Below are positions 27,395 to 37,296 of a stretch of DNA of 38,306 nucleotides, in pieces. The stretch's first letter is position 1, and every line of letters starts with the position of its first letter. Source of the stretch: Dehalococcoidaceae bacterium (GTDB lineage Bacteria > Chloroflexota > Dehalococcoidia > Dehalococcoidales > CSSed11-197); the NCBI GenBank assembly GCA_016928015.1, contig JAFGLQ010000119.1, positions 1 to 38,306 on the forward strand, given 5' to 3'. The position numbers and the translations under genes were made by a program. A model generated the notes under the pieces. It saw nothing but the letters and a program-made list of their open reading frames with translations. It made no database searches and was not told where the DNA came from.

Positions 27395-29158
27395 ATGTTC
27401 ATGAAACCTAGAACACTCGGCAAGTTCGCGGTTGCGGCACTTGTACTAATAGTGGTTGCAACCGTATTGCCAGCTTGCCAAACGGAGGAAAAACCTGAAA
27501 TCAAGAATCCGGACACTTTTATAGTTGCCACCATCGGTGGCCCGGAAACACTAGACCCGGCGGCAGCCTATGACAGTGCCAGCGGCGAGGTACTGCAGAT
27601 GGTATACGAAACCCTCATATATTACAAAGGCGAAAAAACCGACGAATATGTTGAGGTTCTGGCCGACGAATGGGAAATCTCTGCCGATGGTAAAACCTAC
27701 CGATTCCACATTCGTGATGGAATATACTTCCATAACGGCAACGAAATGACACCGGAAGATGTGGAATATACCTTCGAACGGCAACTGGTACAGGATTATG
27801 TCGGTGCCCCTACCTGGATGCTGTACGAACCCCTGCTGGGTATAGGTACCAGTTCGCATGTCGGTGACTCCCTGCGCCCGCTCAGTGACCTTACCAGCGT
27901 TGTCGAAGTAGTCGATGACAACTGGGTGGAATTCTACCTTGCCGCTCCGTATGAACCGTTTATTCAAATTTTATGCGGGTGGTGGGGCGGTATCGTTGAC
28001 AAGGAATGGTGTATCGAAAACGGCGACTGGGATGGCACCCAGGCTTCTTATGAAGCCCTCAACAATCCGGCTGCCAATGCCTGGCCTCTTGACCTTATTA
28101 CCAACGGCACTGGCCCGTTCAAGCTGGAGTACTGGGAAAAGGCAGTAGAAGTGTCGCTGGTAAGAAACGAAAACTACTGGCGCGATGAAGCCCCGTTCGC
28201 CAGGCTGCTCATCAAAGATGTCCCTGAATGGACAACCCGAAAACTCATGCTTGAAAACGGCGACTGCGACTACGCCTATGTACCCACCATCAACTATGAA
28301 GAAATGGAAGGCGCGGCCAACATAACCGTTTACAAAGACCTGCCGCTGGTGCAGTGCGAAGGCTTTTTCTTCAACTACGAAATAAGCTCCGAGAGCACGT
28401 TTATCGGCAGCGGACAACTTGACGGCAACGGTATTCCGACTGACTTCTTTACCGATCAGGACATCCGCAAGGGCTTTACCTACTCTTTCGATTGGGAAGC
28501 CTATATAGACGATGCCATGAACGGTCACGGTGTTCAACCGGCCTCTCCAGTAGTAAAAGGGCTTACCTACTACAATCCCGACCTCCCCATTTACTCCCAT
28601 GATGCTGCCAAAGCCGAAGAACATTTCAAAGCGGCTTTCGGCGGCCAGGTCTGGGAAAAGGGTTTCAAGATGACCCTGGCCTATAACAGCGGCAACGATA
28701 CCCGCAAGGTTGCCTGCGAAATCCTGGCCGACAATATCAACGCCCTTAACCCGAAATTCCAGGTTACCGCTGCTCCCCAGGAATGGACCAGCTACGGCGC
28801 CCAGATGTATGCCCAGGTACTTCCCTGCTTCCAGGTCGGCTGGATACCCGATTTCTTCGATGCCCACAACTTTATCTATACCTGGATGCACGAAGGCGGC
28901 TACTGGGCATATTACCAGCGCTACAACAACCCGGAAGCCACCGCTCTGATCGAAAAGGCCATCAACTCTCCGGATTCCGACGAACGCCAGGCAATATATG
29001 ATCAGCTTGCCGGTATCTACTACGATGAATGCCCCGGCATCCTACTGGTGCAGCCCACCGGCAACCGTTATTTCCGGGACTGGGTCAAGGGCTTCTACTT
29101 CAACCCGGCCAACTCCGCCAACTATGGCTGGGTTTACGAGCTTGAGAAAAAGTACTAA
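27395..29158 (+). CDS. Peptide/oligopeptide ABC transporter substrate-binding lipoprotein (SBP family 5)
   Basis: Signal peptide with lipobox (VLPAC); FIVATIGGPETLDPAAAYDSASGEVLQMVYETL; YRFHIRDGIYFHNGNEMTPEDVEYTFER. Confidence 0.93.
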   Translation: MFMKPRTLGKFAVAALVLIVVATVLPACQTEEKPEIKNPDTFIVATIGGPETLDPAAAYDSASGEVLQMVYETLIYYKGEKTDEYVEVLADEWEISADGKTYRFHIRDGIYFHNGNEMTPEDVEYTFERQLVQDYVGAPTWMLYEPLLGIGTSSHVGDSLRPLSDLTSVVEVVDDNWVEFYLAAPYEPFIQILCGWWGGIVDKEWCIENGDWDGTQASYEALNNPAANAWPLDLITNGTGPFKLEYWEKAVEVSLVRNENYWRDEAPFARLLIKDVPEWTTRKLMLENGDCDYAYVPTINYEEMEGAANITVYKDLPLVQCEGFFFNYEISSESTFIGSGQLDGNGIPTDFFTDQDIRKGFTYSFDWEAYIDDAMNGHGVQPASPVVKGLTYYNPDLPIYSHDAAKAEEHFKAAFGGQVWEKGFKMTLAYNSGNDTRKVACEILADNINALNPKFQVTAAPQEWTSYGAQMYAQVLPCFQVGWIPDFFDAHNFIYTWMHEGGYWAYYQRYNNPEATALIEKAINSPDSDERQAIYDQLAGIYYDECPGILLVQPTGNRYFRDWVKGFYFNPANSANYGWVYELEKKY

Positions 29159-29218
29159 TATATATCACTGGTAGATAAAGTTAAACATTCATTGATTTTG
29201 GCGACCTGATGTAAGATG

Positions 29219-29258
29219 GACAGGGCCCCTGACTCCTCTTCAACAAAGGGGCCCTGTC
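29219..29258 (+). promoter_or_regulatory. Stable intercistronic hairpin between SBP and permease genes (attenuator / mRNA 3'-end stabiliser)
   Basis: GACAGGGCCCCT ... AGGGGCCCTGTC, a perfect 12-bp stem with 16-nt loop and no U tract. Confidence 0.6.
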
Positions 29259-29292
29259 TAAGTATAAAGCATCGACGGAGAAAGGCTGAGCT

Positions 29293-30339
29293 TTGGAATT
29301 TCGTTCTTATTTAATACGAAGATTGTTTCTTCTGATACCCGTTCTGTTAGGCGTTTCCATTTTAATTTTTGGTCTTTTGCAGCTTTTCCCCCCGTACCAG
29401 CGCGCCATGCTCTATGTTACCGACCCTAGGCAGCTATCCAACATTGATGAGATAATAGAACTCTACGGGTTGAATGCGCCGGTATGGCAGCAGTACTTCA
29501 CCTGGCTGGGCCAGGTATTTCAGGGCAACCTCGGCTGGTCAAAAGTTGTTGGCATGTCAGTAACCGATGCAATCTTCAATTTCCTGCCAGCTACCCTGGA
29601 ACTGGCCATTTTTTCAACCCCTATAATTATCCTGGGCGGTATCTGGCTTGGAACCAAAGCCGCCGCCCACAAGGACGGGCTTATCGATCATACCACCCGC
29701 GCCGGGGCTATTGTCGGCTGGTCGTTGCCCACTTTCTGGTTCGGACTGGTTTTACTTATGATCTTCTACGGTTATTTCCGCGGCCTGTTTCCACCCGAAC
29801 GGCTCAGCACCGCCATGAGTGTACTCGTCAACTCGGCATCCTTTACCCGGTACACCCATCTTAATTTTATCGATGGAATATTGAACTGGGAATGGAGGGT
29901 AGTTTTCGACTCCCTCAGGCACCTGGTTCTGCCGGTTATAACCCTGTCGGTTGTCAATATTGCTTTTATTATGCGCCTGATGCGCTCGAGCATGCTTGAA
30001 TCACTGGGCAGAGGATACGTTTTGACAGCCCGTGCCAAAGGTTTGCCGGAAAAACAGGTTATAAACAAACACGCCCGCCGCAATGCCATGATTCCGGTAT
30101 TGACGGTATCAGGGTATATTTTTGCTGCCATCGTTAACGGGGTGGTTATTACTGAAAGCATTTTTAATTACAAAGGGCTTGGCTGGTGGGCATGGCGCAC
30201 CGCCATCCAACTTGATGTGTCTTCAATACTCGGCTTTGCTCTGTTCAGCGGGGTTCTGTTTGTGCTTACCAACCTGGTAGTCGATCTTCTTTATGCTAAA
30301 TTCGACCCTCGCGTGCGCCTGGGAGGGGGTGTTAAATGA
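29293..30339 (+). CDS. ABC transporter permease (DppB/OppB family)
   Basis: YLIRRLFLLIPVLLGVSILIFGLLQLFP; MRLMRSSMLESLGRGYVLTARAKGLPEKQVINKHARRNAMIPVLTV (EAA loop). Confidence 0.93.
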   Translation: MEFRSYLIRRLFLLIPVLLGVSILIFGLLQLFPPYQRAMLYVTDPRQLSNIDEIIELYGLNAPVWQQYFTWLGQVFQGNLGWSKVVGMSVTDAIFNFLPATLELAIFSTPIIILGGIWLGTKAAAHKDGLIDHTTRAGAIVGWSLPTFWFGLVLLMIFYGYFRGLFPPERLSTAMSVLVNSASFTRYTHLNFIDGILNWEWRVVFDSLRHLVLPVITLSVVNIAFIMRLMRSSMLESLGRGYVLTARAKGLPEKQVINKHARRNAMIPVLTVSGYIFAAIVNGVVITESIFNYKGLGWWAWRTAIQLDVSSILGFALFSGVLFVLTNLVVDLLYAKFDPRVRLGGGVK

Positions 30340-31223
30340 AGAATTTAAGATTCCTCCTTTTCCACTTCAAAAAGAACCCGCTGTCTGTTATCGGCCTGGT
30401 GATAATAGTAATATTTGCTATCATTGCGGCGCTGGCTCCGGTTATTGCGCCCACACCCGAGGGTCAATTCAACCCGTATATGATACCCCGGGACGGCTAT
30501 GGTTCCACTCCTCAACCCCCCAGCGATACTCACATATTCGGCACCACGCAGGGGCAGTACGATATTTTCTACGGCGTGATCTGGGGTACCCGCACTGCTT
30601 TCCAGGTTGGCCTGGTGGTTATCGGCGCTGTTCTGGTAATCGGCATAATTCTGGGGAGTTTAGCAGGGTATTTCGGCGGTATAATCGATGAGATCATCAT
30701 GCGTATAACCGATATTTTTCTGGCTTTTCCGCCGCTGATTCTTGCCATGGCGGTAACCATCGCCCTGGGAGCCAGCATCGAAAGTATCATCATTGCCATT
30801 ACGGTGGTTTCGTGGCCGAGTTATGCCCGCGTTATTCGGGGAGATATTCTGGCCATACGTGAAGAGGATTATATTGAAGCATCTCGCGGTGTCGGCGCAT
30901 CGCACCTGCGAATTATTTTGAAACACATTTTACCCAATTCGATATATCCCATTTTCATAATGGCTTCTCTGGATATAGGATCGGTGGTCCTCACTGCGGC
31001 TGCTCTCAGCTTCCTGGGTCTGGGCGTACCGGAGGGTTACGCCGACTGGGGGCAGATGATCAATTTTGCCCGCAACTGGATTGTAGGTACTCCCACTAAT
31101 ACTTTTGCCTACTGGCATGCCATTACTATTCCCGGTCTTTTTATCTTCTTCTTCGTGATGGGCTGGAACCTGCTGGGCGATTCCCTGCGTGATATTCTTG
31201 ATCCCAGGCTGGCCAGGAGATAA
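30336..31223 (+). CDS. ABC transporter permease (DppC/OppC family)
   Basis: FKKNPLSVIGLVIIVIFAIIAALAPVIAP; ARVIRGDILAIREEDYIEASRGVGASHLRIILKHILPNSI. Overlaps preceding gene by 4 bp. Confidence 0.93.
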   Translation: MKNLRFLLFHFKKNPLSVIGLVIIVIFAIIAALAPVIAPTPEGQFNPYMIPRDGYGSTPQPPSDTHIFGTTQGQYDIFYGVIWGTRTAFQVGLVVIGAVLVIGIILGSLAGYFGGIIDEIIMRITDIFLAFPPLILAMAVTIALGASIESIIIAITVVSWPSYARVIRGDILAIREEDYIEASRGVGASHLRIILKHILPNSIYPIFIMASLDIGSVVLTAAALSFLGLGVPEGYADWGQMINFARNWIVGTPTNTFAYWHAITIPGLFIFFFVMGWNLLGDSLRDILDPRLARR

Positions 31224-31225
31224 CC

Positions 31226-32413
31226 ATGGAAAAGCTGGTGCAGATTAAAGGAGTATCGGTAAATTTCTACACCTATGAAGGTGTTGTCAGAGCGCTGAAT
31301 AATCTCTCCCTGGATATATACAAGGGGGAAACACTGGGCCTTGTCGGTGAAACCGGGTGTGGCAAAACCATGACCGCGTTTGCCATCTTAAGGCTTATTA
31401 TGCCCCCCGGGGTAATAGAAACCGGCACAATCCTGTTTACACCCAACGGCTCAGCACCAGTTGATCTTTTGAGTTTGTCCGAAAAAGATATCCGGGCCAT
31501 TCGCGGCAGTAAAATCTCCATGGTTTTCCAGGAGCCGGGTAACGCTTTGAATCCGGTATACACTATCGGCGACCAGATATCAGAAGTCATACTGCTGCAT
31601 CGTAATAATGAAATGATTGTCCGGGCTATAAAAGACATCGACTGCCATTTGAACCAGCCAGCGGATGAGCGAAATAAGTTATTCGATTATTTTATAAGAA
31701 TGCAGAAATACATTCTCGCTGCAATGCTTAATTCTCCGGGCGCTTTACTACCCAGAATAGTTCAAAAAGTTCCGCTAGTGAAGCGCCTGCTGTGGCGGAT
31801 AAACAACGAGGCCAAAAAAACGGCTGTAGCGATGCTCAAGGAAGTAGATATTCCAGATGCCGAACGCATTGTCAATTATTACCCGCACCAGTTAAGCGGC
31901 GGCATGAAACAGAGAGCGGTTATCGCCATGGCTCTTGCCTGTTCGCCAAAATTTTTGATCGCTGATGAACCTACCACAGCCCTCGATGTTACTATCCAGG
32001 CCCAGATACTCGAACTTCTCCAGCGCCTCAAGGATGAATTCAATTCGTCCGTTTTGTACATAACCCATGACCTTGGCGTTGCTGCAGCCATCTGCGACCG
32101 GGTTGGCGTAATGTATGGCGGCAGTATTGTCGAACTTGCCGAAGTCAACGAGTTGTTTGTCAACCCGCTTCACCCGTATACCAGGGCTTTGCTGGCAGCT
32201 GTGCCCAAGCCGGGCGAAGAACCCATGCCGATTCCCGGCTTTATTCCCGACCCCACCAACCCGCCAGCCGGATGTCCTTTTCATCCCCGGTGTTCATTAG
32301 CGCAAGATATTTGCCGTTTGGAAAAGCCTGAATTGCACGAAATATATCCCGGTCATTTCATCGGTTGCCATATCGACGCAGGAGAAAATATTGACACCCC
32401 TAGTCAGAACTAA
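31226..32413 (+). CDS. Peptide ABC transporter ATP-binding protein (DppD/OppD family) with insertion
   Basis: LVGETGCGKTMTAFAILRL (Walker A), QLSGGMKQRAVIAMALAC (signature), LIADEPTTALDVTIQAQIL (Walker B), C-terminal GCPFHPRCSLAQDIC. About 60 extra residues between Q-loop and signature. Confidence 0.92.
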   Translation: MEKLVQIKGVSVNFYTYEGVVRALNNLSLDIYKGETLGLVGETGCGKTMTAFAILRLIMPPGVIETGTILFTPNGSAPVDLLSLSEKDIRAIRGSKISMVFQEPGNALNPVYTIGDQISEVILLHRNNEMIVRAIKDIDCHLNQPADERNKLFDYFIRMQKYILAAMLNSPGALLPRIVQKVPLVKRLLWRINNEAKKTAVAMLKEVDIPDAERIVNYYPHQLSGGMKQRAVIAMALACSPKFLIADEPTTALDVTIQAQILELLQRLKDEFNSSVLYITHDLGVAAAICDRVGVMYGGSIVELAEVNELFVNPLHPYTRALLAAVPKPGEEPMPIPGFIPDPTNPPAGCPFHPRCSLAQDICRLEKPELHEIYPGHFIGCHIDAGENIDTPSQN

Positions 32414-33437
32414 AAATTTAAAAACTTACTTTCCGATATTGCAGGGCATCATAAGGCGTCCTGTCGGTTATGTAAAAGCAGTCGATGATATCAGCCTGGA
32501 TGTTCAGCACGGGCAGTGGCTCGGTCTGGTAGGCGAATCCGGATGCGGCAAGACTACACTGGGCAAAACCATATTGCGTTTGATCGAACCCACTTCCGGG
32601 CATATATATTTCGATACTCCTTCAGAAATATTCCAGCAAATCGAATCGGCTGAAAATGAAAACAATCAGGAAACATTAGAAACGCTTTATGATACTTATG
32701 ATTTAGCCACCTTTTCGGGCGGGAAATTAAAAGTGCTTCGCAAAGACATGCAACTTGTTCACCAGGACCCCTTCAGTTCGTTGAATCCCAGGATGAAGAT
32801 AAAAGATATCGTCTCCGAACCCATGATCGTTCACAATTCAACTTCTGGAGATGAAAGGCTGAAAAGGGCGGCTGAACTTATGAACCTCGTAGGATTAAGC
32901 GAGAAGAACCTGTCTCGTTATCCGCATCAATTCAGCGGCGGCCAGCGTCAGAGGATTGCTATTGCCAGGGCTCTGGCTACTACTCCGAAATTTATCGTTT
33001 TCGATGAACCTACTTCAGCGCTTGACGTTTCGGTACAGGCCCAGATACTAATTCTCTTAAAAGAACTCAAGCAGAAATTTAACCTTACTTATTTATATAT
33101 AACGCATGCTCTGACTGTAGCCGAAAGCGTGTGCGATTCTATTGCGGTGATGTATTTGGGGAAAATCGTTGAATACGGAGACCCTTCAGTTATTTTCAAG
33201 GAGCCCATGCATCCTTATACCCAGGCGCTGATTCTTTCAACTCCTATACCCGATCCTCAGCAGAAAAGAGTGCGCCTGGTTCTGCCGGGCGAGGTTCCCA
33301 GCCCTTCCAACCCGCCACCCGGCTGCCGCTTTCATCCCCGGTGCTCAAGAGCTACTGATGTTTGCGCTACAACCGAACCACCACTGAAGCAAAGGGGGCA
33401 AAACCGCAAGGTTGCTTGCTGGCATCCACTGGTTTAA
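32391..33437 (+). CDS. Peptide ABC transporter ATP-binding protein (DppF/OppF family)
   Basis: LVGESGCGKTTLGKTILRLIEPTSG, FSGGQRQRIAIARAL, FDEPTSALDVSVQAQIL, GCRFHPRCSRATDVC. Confidence 0.92.
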   Translation: MTPLVRTKNLKTYFPILQGIIRRPVGYVKAVDDISLDVQHGQWLGLVGESGCGKTTLGKTILRLIEPTSGHIYFDTPSEIFQQIESAENENNQETLETLYDTYDLATFSGGKLKVLRKDMQLVHQDPFSSLNPRMKIKDIVSEPMIVHNSTSGDERLKRAAELMNLVGLSEKNLSRYPHQFSGGQRQRIAIARALATTPKFIVFDEPTSALDVSVQAQILILLKELKQKFNLTYLYITHALTVAESVCDSIAVMYLGKIVEYGDPSVIFKEPMHPYTQALILSTPIPDPQQKRVRLVLPGEVPSPSNPPPGCRFHPRCSRATDVCATTEPPLKQRGQNRKVACWHPLV

Positions 33438-33443
33438 TCATTA

Positions 33444-34055
33444 ATGATCCCCCTTCTCATCGGTGCATTTTCAATATCGCTGGCCGCCGCCCTAACTCCC
33501 GGCCCTGTTGTCACTGTAACCCTGGCTAAAAGCTATCGTTCCGCATGGGCCGGTTTTCAGGTAGCTCTGGGTGGCGCAGTCGTAGAAATTCCTATAATCC
33601 TTCTTATCTACTTCGGTTTCGGACAAATACTGAAAATAGACTGGGTTCAAATGGCCCTGGGTATTACCGGCGGCCTGCTGCTTATAGTACTTGGGTTTTT
33701 TCTGTTCAGGCGGCGTACGGTTGTGTTTTCTCACAGTAGCGACCTTCCGGTGACGGCGTTTAAACTTGGAGTTCTAACTTCGCTGGTGAATCCGGGTATG
33801 GCAGTCTGGTGGGCCAGTGTCGGAGCACTGCTTATATCCCAAGCTGCCTCCTACGGAATAGCCGGCCTTATCTGGCTTACCGCAGCTATAGAACTGCCAA
33901 ATTTCTTATGGTATTCAACAATTTCGGTACTTTTTAACCGTTATAATCATTTGTGGAGCCCAAAATGGCAAACCATTTTGATTATCGTTTTCAGTTTCGT
34001 TCTAACTGGTTTTGGAGTATGGTTCATCATAAATGCCCTGCAGCCTGTTTTATAG
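33444..34055 (+). CDS. LysE family translocator
   Basis: FSISLAAALTPGPVVTVTLAKSYRSAWAGFQVALGGAVVEIPIILLIYFG. Confidence 0.8.
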   Translation: MIPLLIGAFSISLAAALTPGPVVTVTLAKSYRSAWAGFQVALGGAVVEIPIILLIYFGFGQILKIDWVQMALGITGGLLLIVLGFFLFRRRTVVFSHSSDLPVTAFKLGVLTSLVNPGMAVWWASVGALLISQAASYGIAGLIWLTAAIELPNFLWYSTISVLFNRYNHLWSPKWQTILIIVFSFVLTGFGVWFIINALQPVL

Positions 34056-34115
34056 CTCTTTTCTTACAAGATATTGACACCTGGACGCCTACTGGCATAT
34101 CATTTCTAAACTGAA

Positions 34116-36101
34116 ATGACTGATACTGCAATCTCCAGGCCGCCCCTTAGCAATTGGTTAGGCAGCCGGCCCGTGATTTTTGAAATCGTTTTTCCGGCCC
34201 TGTTAACCGCCTTAGGGTTGCAGGCAATCAGAGAGCTTATCTCCGGGCTGACCTGGACGCTTGGAGATCGCTTCGGTGTAGGCGCTCCGGTGCTGGGGCT
34301 GATCGCCCTGATAGTTTTCAGCTCTGCTTTTGCGGCATTGCTGCTTAATAAATATCTCGGCATCAAGCGTTCCATAACCGGTTCTGTTGTCGCCGTATGC
34401 ATTGCCTATTTTTTTGCGGGAATATGGCCGCTGGATCCCCTTTTAAATACCGGGTTTTCAATAATCGCCACGATGGCCTTTGGCGTCTTTTTACCGCTTT
34501 ATATTGACCGCGTGAGAATGGCCGGCAGCAAAATTACGGGCTTATTCGCCCTGGGAATATTTACCGGCCTGGGCCTGGATAGTGCGATTCATGGCGCCTA
34601 CGGAACTTACGATATAATATGGTCTGCTGACCCGATTTCGTTGTTATTAAAATTTACACTGGTTTCAATCACATTGTATTTTACCCTCAAGGGATTCAAA
34701 TATTTTGTTCAGGATTCCCGCCCGCCCCTTTCGTTTTCCTTTAACTCTGCCATTCCATTGATTGCAATCGGTCCGTTTCTTTTTCTTGAGCTCCAAATAT
34801 TTCAGAATATTGCACGCCTGGCTACACTCACCGGGTGGCAAATACCGGTAGCTTTTGGCTGGGTCATGCTTGGCAACTTGATAAGCCTGACGCTTTCAGC
34901 CTGGTTCATATATCGCCCGCCCAAATACAGGCTTGCCGTAATATCCTTGCTGGCATTGATTCTCCAGGTAACTACATTGTTGTCCTACCCTGAAGGTATC
35001 ATGGCTGCCTTATACCTGGTGCTGGGCCAGCCGGCATTATGCCTGCTGGTACTGTACTTGATTTTATACACCGGCAAAAATGCTTTCCAGGTAAAGATGC
35101 CTGCCTTTAGCTCCGCTTCGATCCCGGTTGGATTTGGTATGATACTGCTGGTAGCCTTAATACTGGTGTATTATGCCACCTATCAGATAAAAATCCCTTT
35201 CGAAACCCGGATTCTCGAACCCATGGCAGCCTTCTTGGTAATCGCCTGTGTATTGCCCCTGGCCGGCAAAGGTTCTTTCCGGGCCGGATATGAACCACGC
35301 TCGTGGCTGGCCCCTGCCATTACCGTTATTCTGCTGCTATTCAGTTTTGCCAGCATGGTCACCTGGCAGCCTGTGCCCGTTACCTCCTACCATGATACCG
35401 GAATAAAGGTGATGAGCTACAATCTGCATAATGGTTTCGATACCCGGGGCTACCTCGGCCTCGAGGAACTGGCGGCCAATATCGAGCTCCACTCTCCGGA
35501 CATTCTTGCCCTGCAGGAAATCAGCCGCGGATGGCTGATAAGTGGACGGGTTGATATGCTAGGCTGGCTTTCCCAGCGTCTGGGTATGCATTATGTCTAT
35601 GGCGCCACCGCCGGGCCCCTCTGGGGAAACGCCATACTGAGCCGTTACGAAATAACCGAATGGGTTAATATACCGTTACCATCGGAAGGCCTTGCTATCG
35701 AAAGAGGTTTTATTTCAGCACAAATCAAAATAGATGAGGGGAAATATGTAAATGTTTTAGCCACCCATTTTCATCATATCTCCGGCGATTCTGCAATCCG
35801 CCAGCAACAGGCTGAAGCACTCCTCGATTATTGGAACCGGACGGAGAGTACAGTAATAATGGGAGATTTAAACGCTTCCCCGGATGCGCCGGAAATACAG
35901 ATGTTCAAGGATGCCGGGCTGATAGATGTTTTGTCCATTATCGAACCCCCTCCTGCTTACACCTTTCACGCCAACGAACCTTATGAACGCATCGATTACA
36001 TATGGACAAGCCCGGAGATGGAAGTGCAGGATATCCTGGTACACCCGTCTACTGCTTCCGACCATTTGTCAATTATGGCGACTATCTTTCCTGACTACTA
36101 A
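34116..36101 (+). CDS. Multi-spanning membrane protein with C-terminal endonuclease/exonuclease/phosphatase (EEP) domain
   Basis: N-terminal ~400 aa of hydrophobic segments; C-terminal KVMSYNLHNGFDTRG, DILALQEISRG, VLATHFHHISGDSAIRQQQAEALL, VIMGDLNASPDAPE, RIDYIWTSPEM, ASDHLSIMATI. Confidence 0.88.
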   Translation: MTDTAISRPPLSNWLGSRPVIFEIVFPALLTALGLQAIRELISGLTWTLGDRFGVGAPVLGLIALIVFSSAFAALLLNKYLGIKRSITGSVVAVCIAYFFAGIWPLDPLLNTGFSIIATMAFGVFLPLYIDRVRMAGSKITGLFALGIFTGLGLDSAIHGAYGTYDIIWSADPISLLLKFTLVSITLYFTLKGFKYFVQDSRPPLSFSFNSAIPLIAIGPFLFLELQIFQNIARLATLTGWQIPVAFGWVMLGNLISLTLSAWFIYRPPKYRLAVISLLALILQVTTLLSYPEGIMAALYLVLGQPALCLLVLYLILYTGKNAFQVKMPAFSSASIPVGFGMILLVALILVYYATYQIKIPFETRILEPMAAFLVIACVLPLAGKGSFRAGYEPRSWLAPAITVILLLFSFASMVTWQPVPVTSYHDTGIKVMSYNLHNGFDTRGYLGLEELAANIELHSPDILALQEISRGWLISGRVDMLGWLSQRLGMHYVYGATAGPLWGNAILSRYEITEWVNIPLPSEGLAIERGFISAQIKIDEGKYVNVLATHFHHISGDSAIRQQQAEALLDYWNRTESTVIMGDLNASPDAPEIQMFKDAGLIDVLSIIEPPPAYTFHANEPYERIDYIWTSPEMEVQDILVHPSTASDHLSIMATIFPDY

Positions 36102-37207
36102 AAGTCTATTACAAAACGTCCATTTTCATAGAATAATTCTTTATCGACCCACACTTGCCCGCCGTCTCTCAAATCACACACCATATCCCAGTGAATAGCG
36201 GATTCATTCTTAGAGCCTGTCTCGGGATAACCGGCTCCGAGCGCCATGTGGAACGAACCGCCGATTTTTTCATCGAAGAGTATTTGCCGGGTAAACTTTT
36301 TTATGCCATCGTTAGTTCCAAAAGCAAATTCACCCACATATCGCGCACCCTCGTCAGTATCCAGCTTTTTTATTAGAAATTCTTCGTTCTTTTCCGCTGT
36401 AGCCTTAATCACCTTGCCTTTTTCAAACCAGAGCCTTACACCGGTGACTTCTTTGCCATCGTAGATGGCGGGGTATGAGAAGTAAACCTTGCCTTCCAGG
36501 CTATTTTCTACCGGACCGGTAAATACCTCGCCATCCGGTACGTTAAAGCGCGCGTCGCAGTTGATGAATTTGCGCCCTTCGATACTCAATTTTAAATCCG
36601 TTTCTTTTGCCAGTACCCGGACTTCTTTTTTCCCGTCCAGCCAGCGGATTATTTTATCCTGCCATGCAGAAAACCTCTTCCAGTAACCAACAGGATCATC
36701 CAAATCCGGCATGCATGCTCCGTATACAAAATCCTCATACTCTTCCAGGCTCATATCGGCATCCTGAGCGCAGGCGTTGTTGGGGAAAATGGTCAGTGTC
36801 CATTTGTATTCCCCGGCTGCCGAACGCCGCATCATGGTTTTCATGAGGCTTGTTCTTGCTTTATCGGCAATTACCATGCGTTGCGGGTCTACACTGGACA
36901 GCGCCCGGGTGTTATGTTCCGCATAACATGCTATTCTGGCGTCATAGGTCTTAACAACCAGTTCCTGGGGTGGCGGGATATGCTTTAGCTGCTCTTCACT
37001 GGCATACTTGTAAAATATTTCCTCCATACCGTTCAGATTCACTACAGTGAAAGGCAATCCGCCGGCTTTCAAAACATGCTTGTATACCGCTTTTATCAGC
37101 GGTTCTGCCAGTGTATCGCCGTTTATGACAACCTTTTCGCCCGGTTTTACGCTCACCGAATAGTTGACCAGCATGCTGGCCAGTTTGTCCACCCTGGGAT
37201 CAGCCAT
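36098..37207 (-). CDS. Aminopeptidase (M29 family, AmpS/AmpT-like)
   Basis: MADPRVDKLASMLVNYSVSVKPGEKVVINGDTLAEPLIKAVYKHVLKAGG; GEVFTGPVENSLEGKVYFSYPAIYDGKEVTGVRLWFEKGKV; LGAGYPETGSKNESAIHWDMVCDLRDGG. ATG 37207 after RBS. Confidence 0.92.
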   Translation of the reverse strand: MADPRVDKLASMLVNYSVSVKPGEKVVINGDTLAEPLIKAVYKHVLKAGGLPFTVVNLNGMEEIFYKYASEEQLKHIPPPQELVVKTYDARIACYAEHNTRALSSVDPQRMVIADKARTSLMKTMMRRSAAGEYKWTLTIFPNNACAQDADMSLEEYEDFVYGACMPDLDDPVGYWKRFSAWQDKIIRWLDGKKEVRVLAKETDLKLSIEGRKFINCDARFNVPDGEVFTGPVENSLEGKVYFSYPAIYDGKEVTGVRLWFEKGKVIKATAEKNEEFLIKKLDTDEGARYVGEFAFGTNDGIKKFTRQILFDEKIGGSFHMALGAGYPETGSKNESAIHWDMVCDLRDGGQVWVDKELFYENGRFVIDF

Positions 37208-37296
37208 AGTTGTCCTCCTGTCTTGATTTAACAAAGTTGAATACGCGTCTAATTATATCCACAAAACCTGGTATGTGTATATACCACACCCTGCCT

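Noticed and set aside
27971-28891. 306-aa antisense ORF inside the substrate-binding protein gene
   Set aside because: Fully opposite a clearly recognised SBP gene; a shadow ORF from codon bias with no recognisable domain or convincing RBS.
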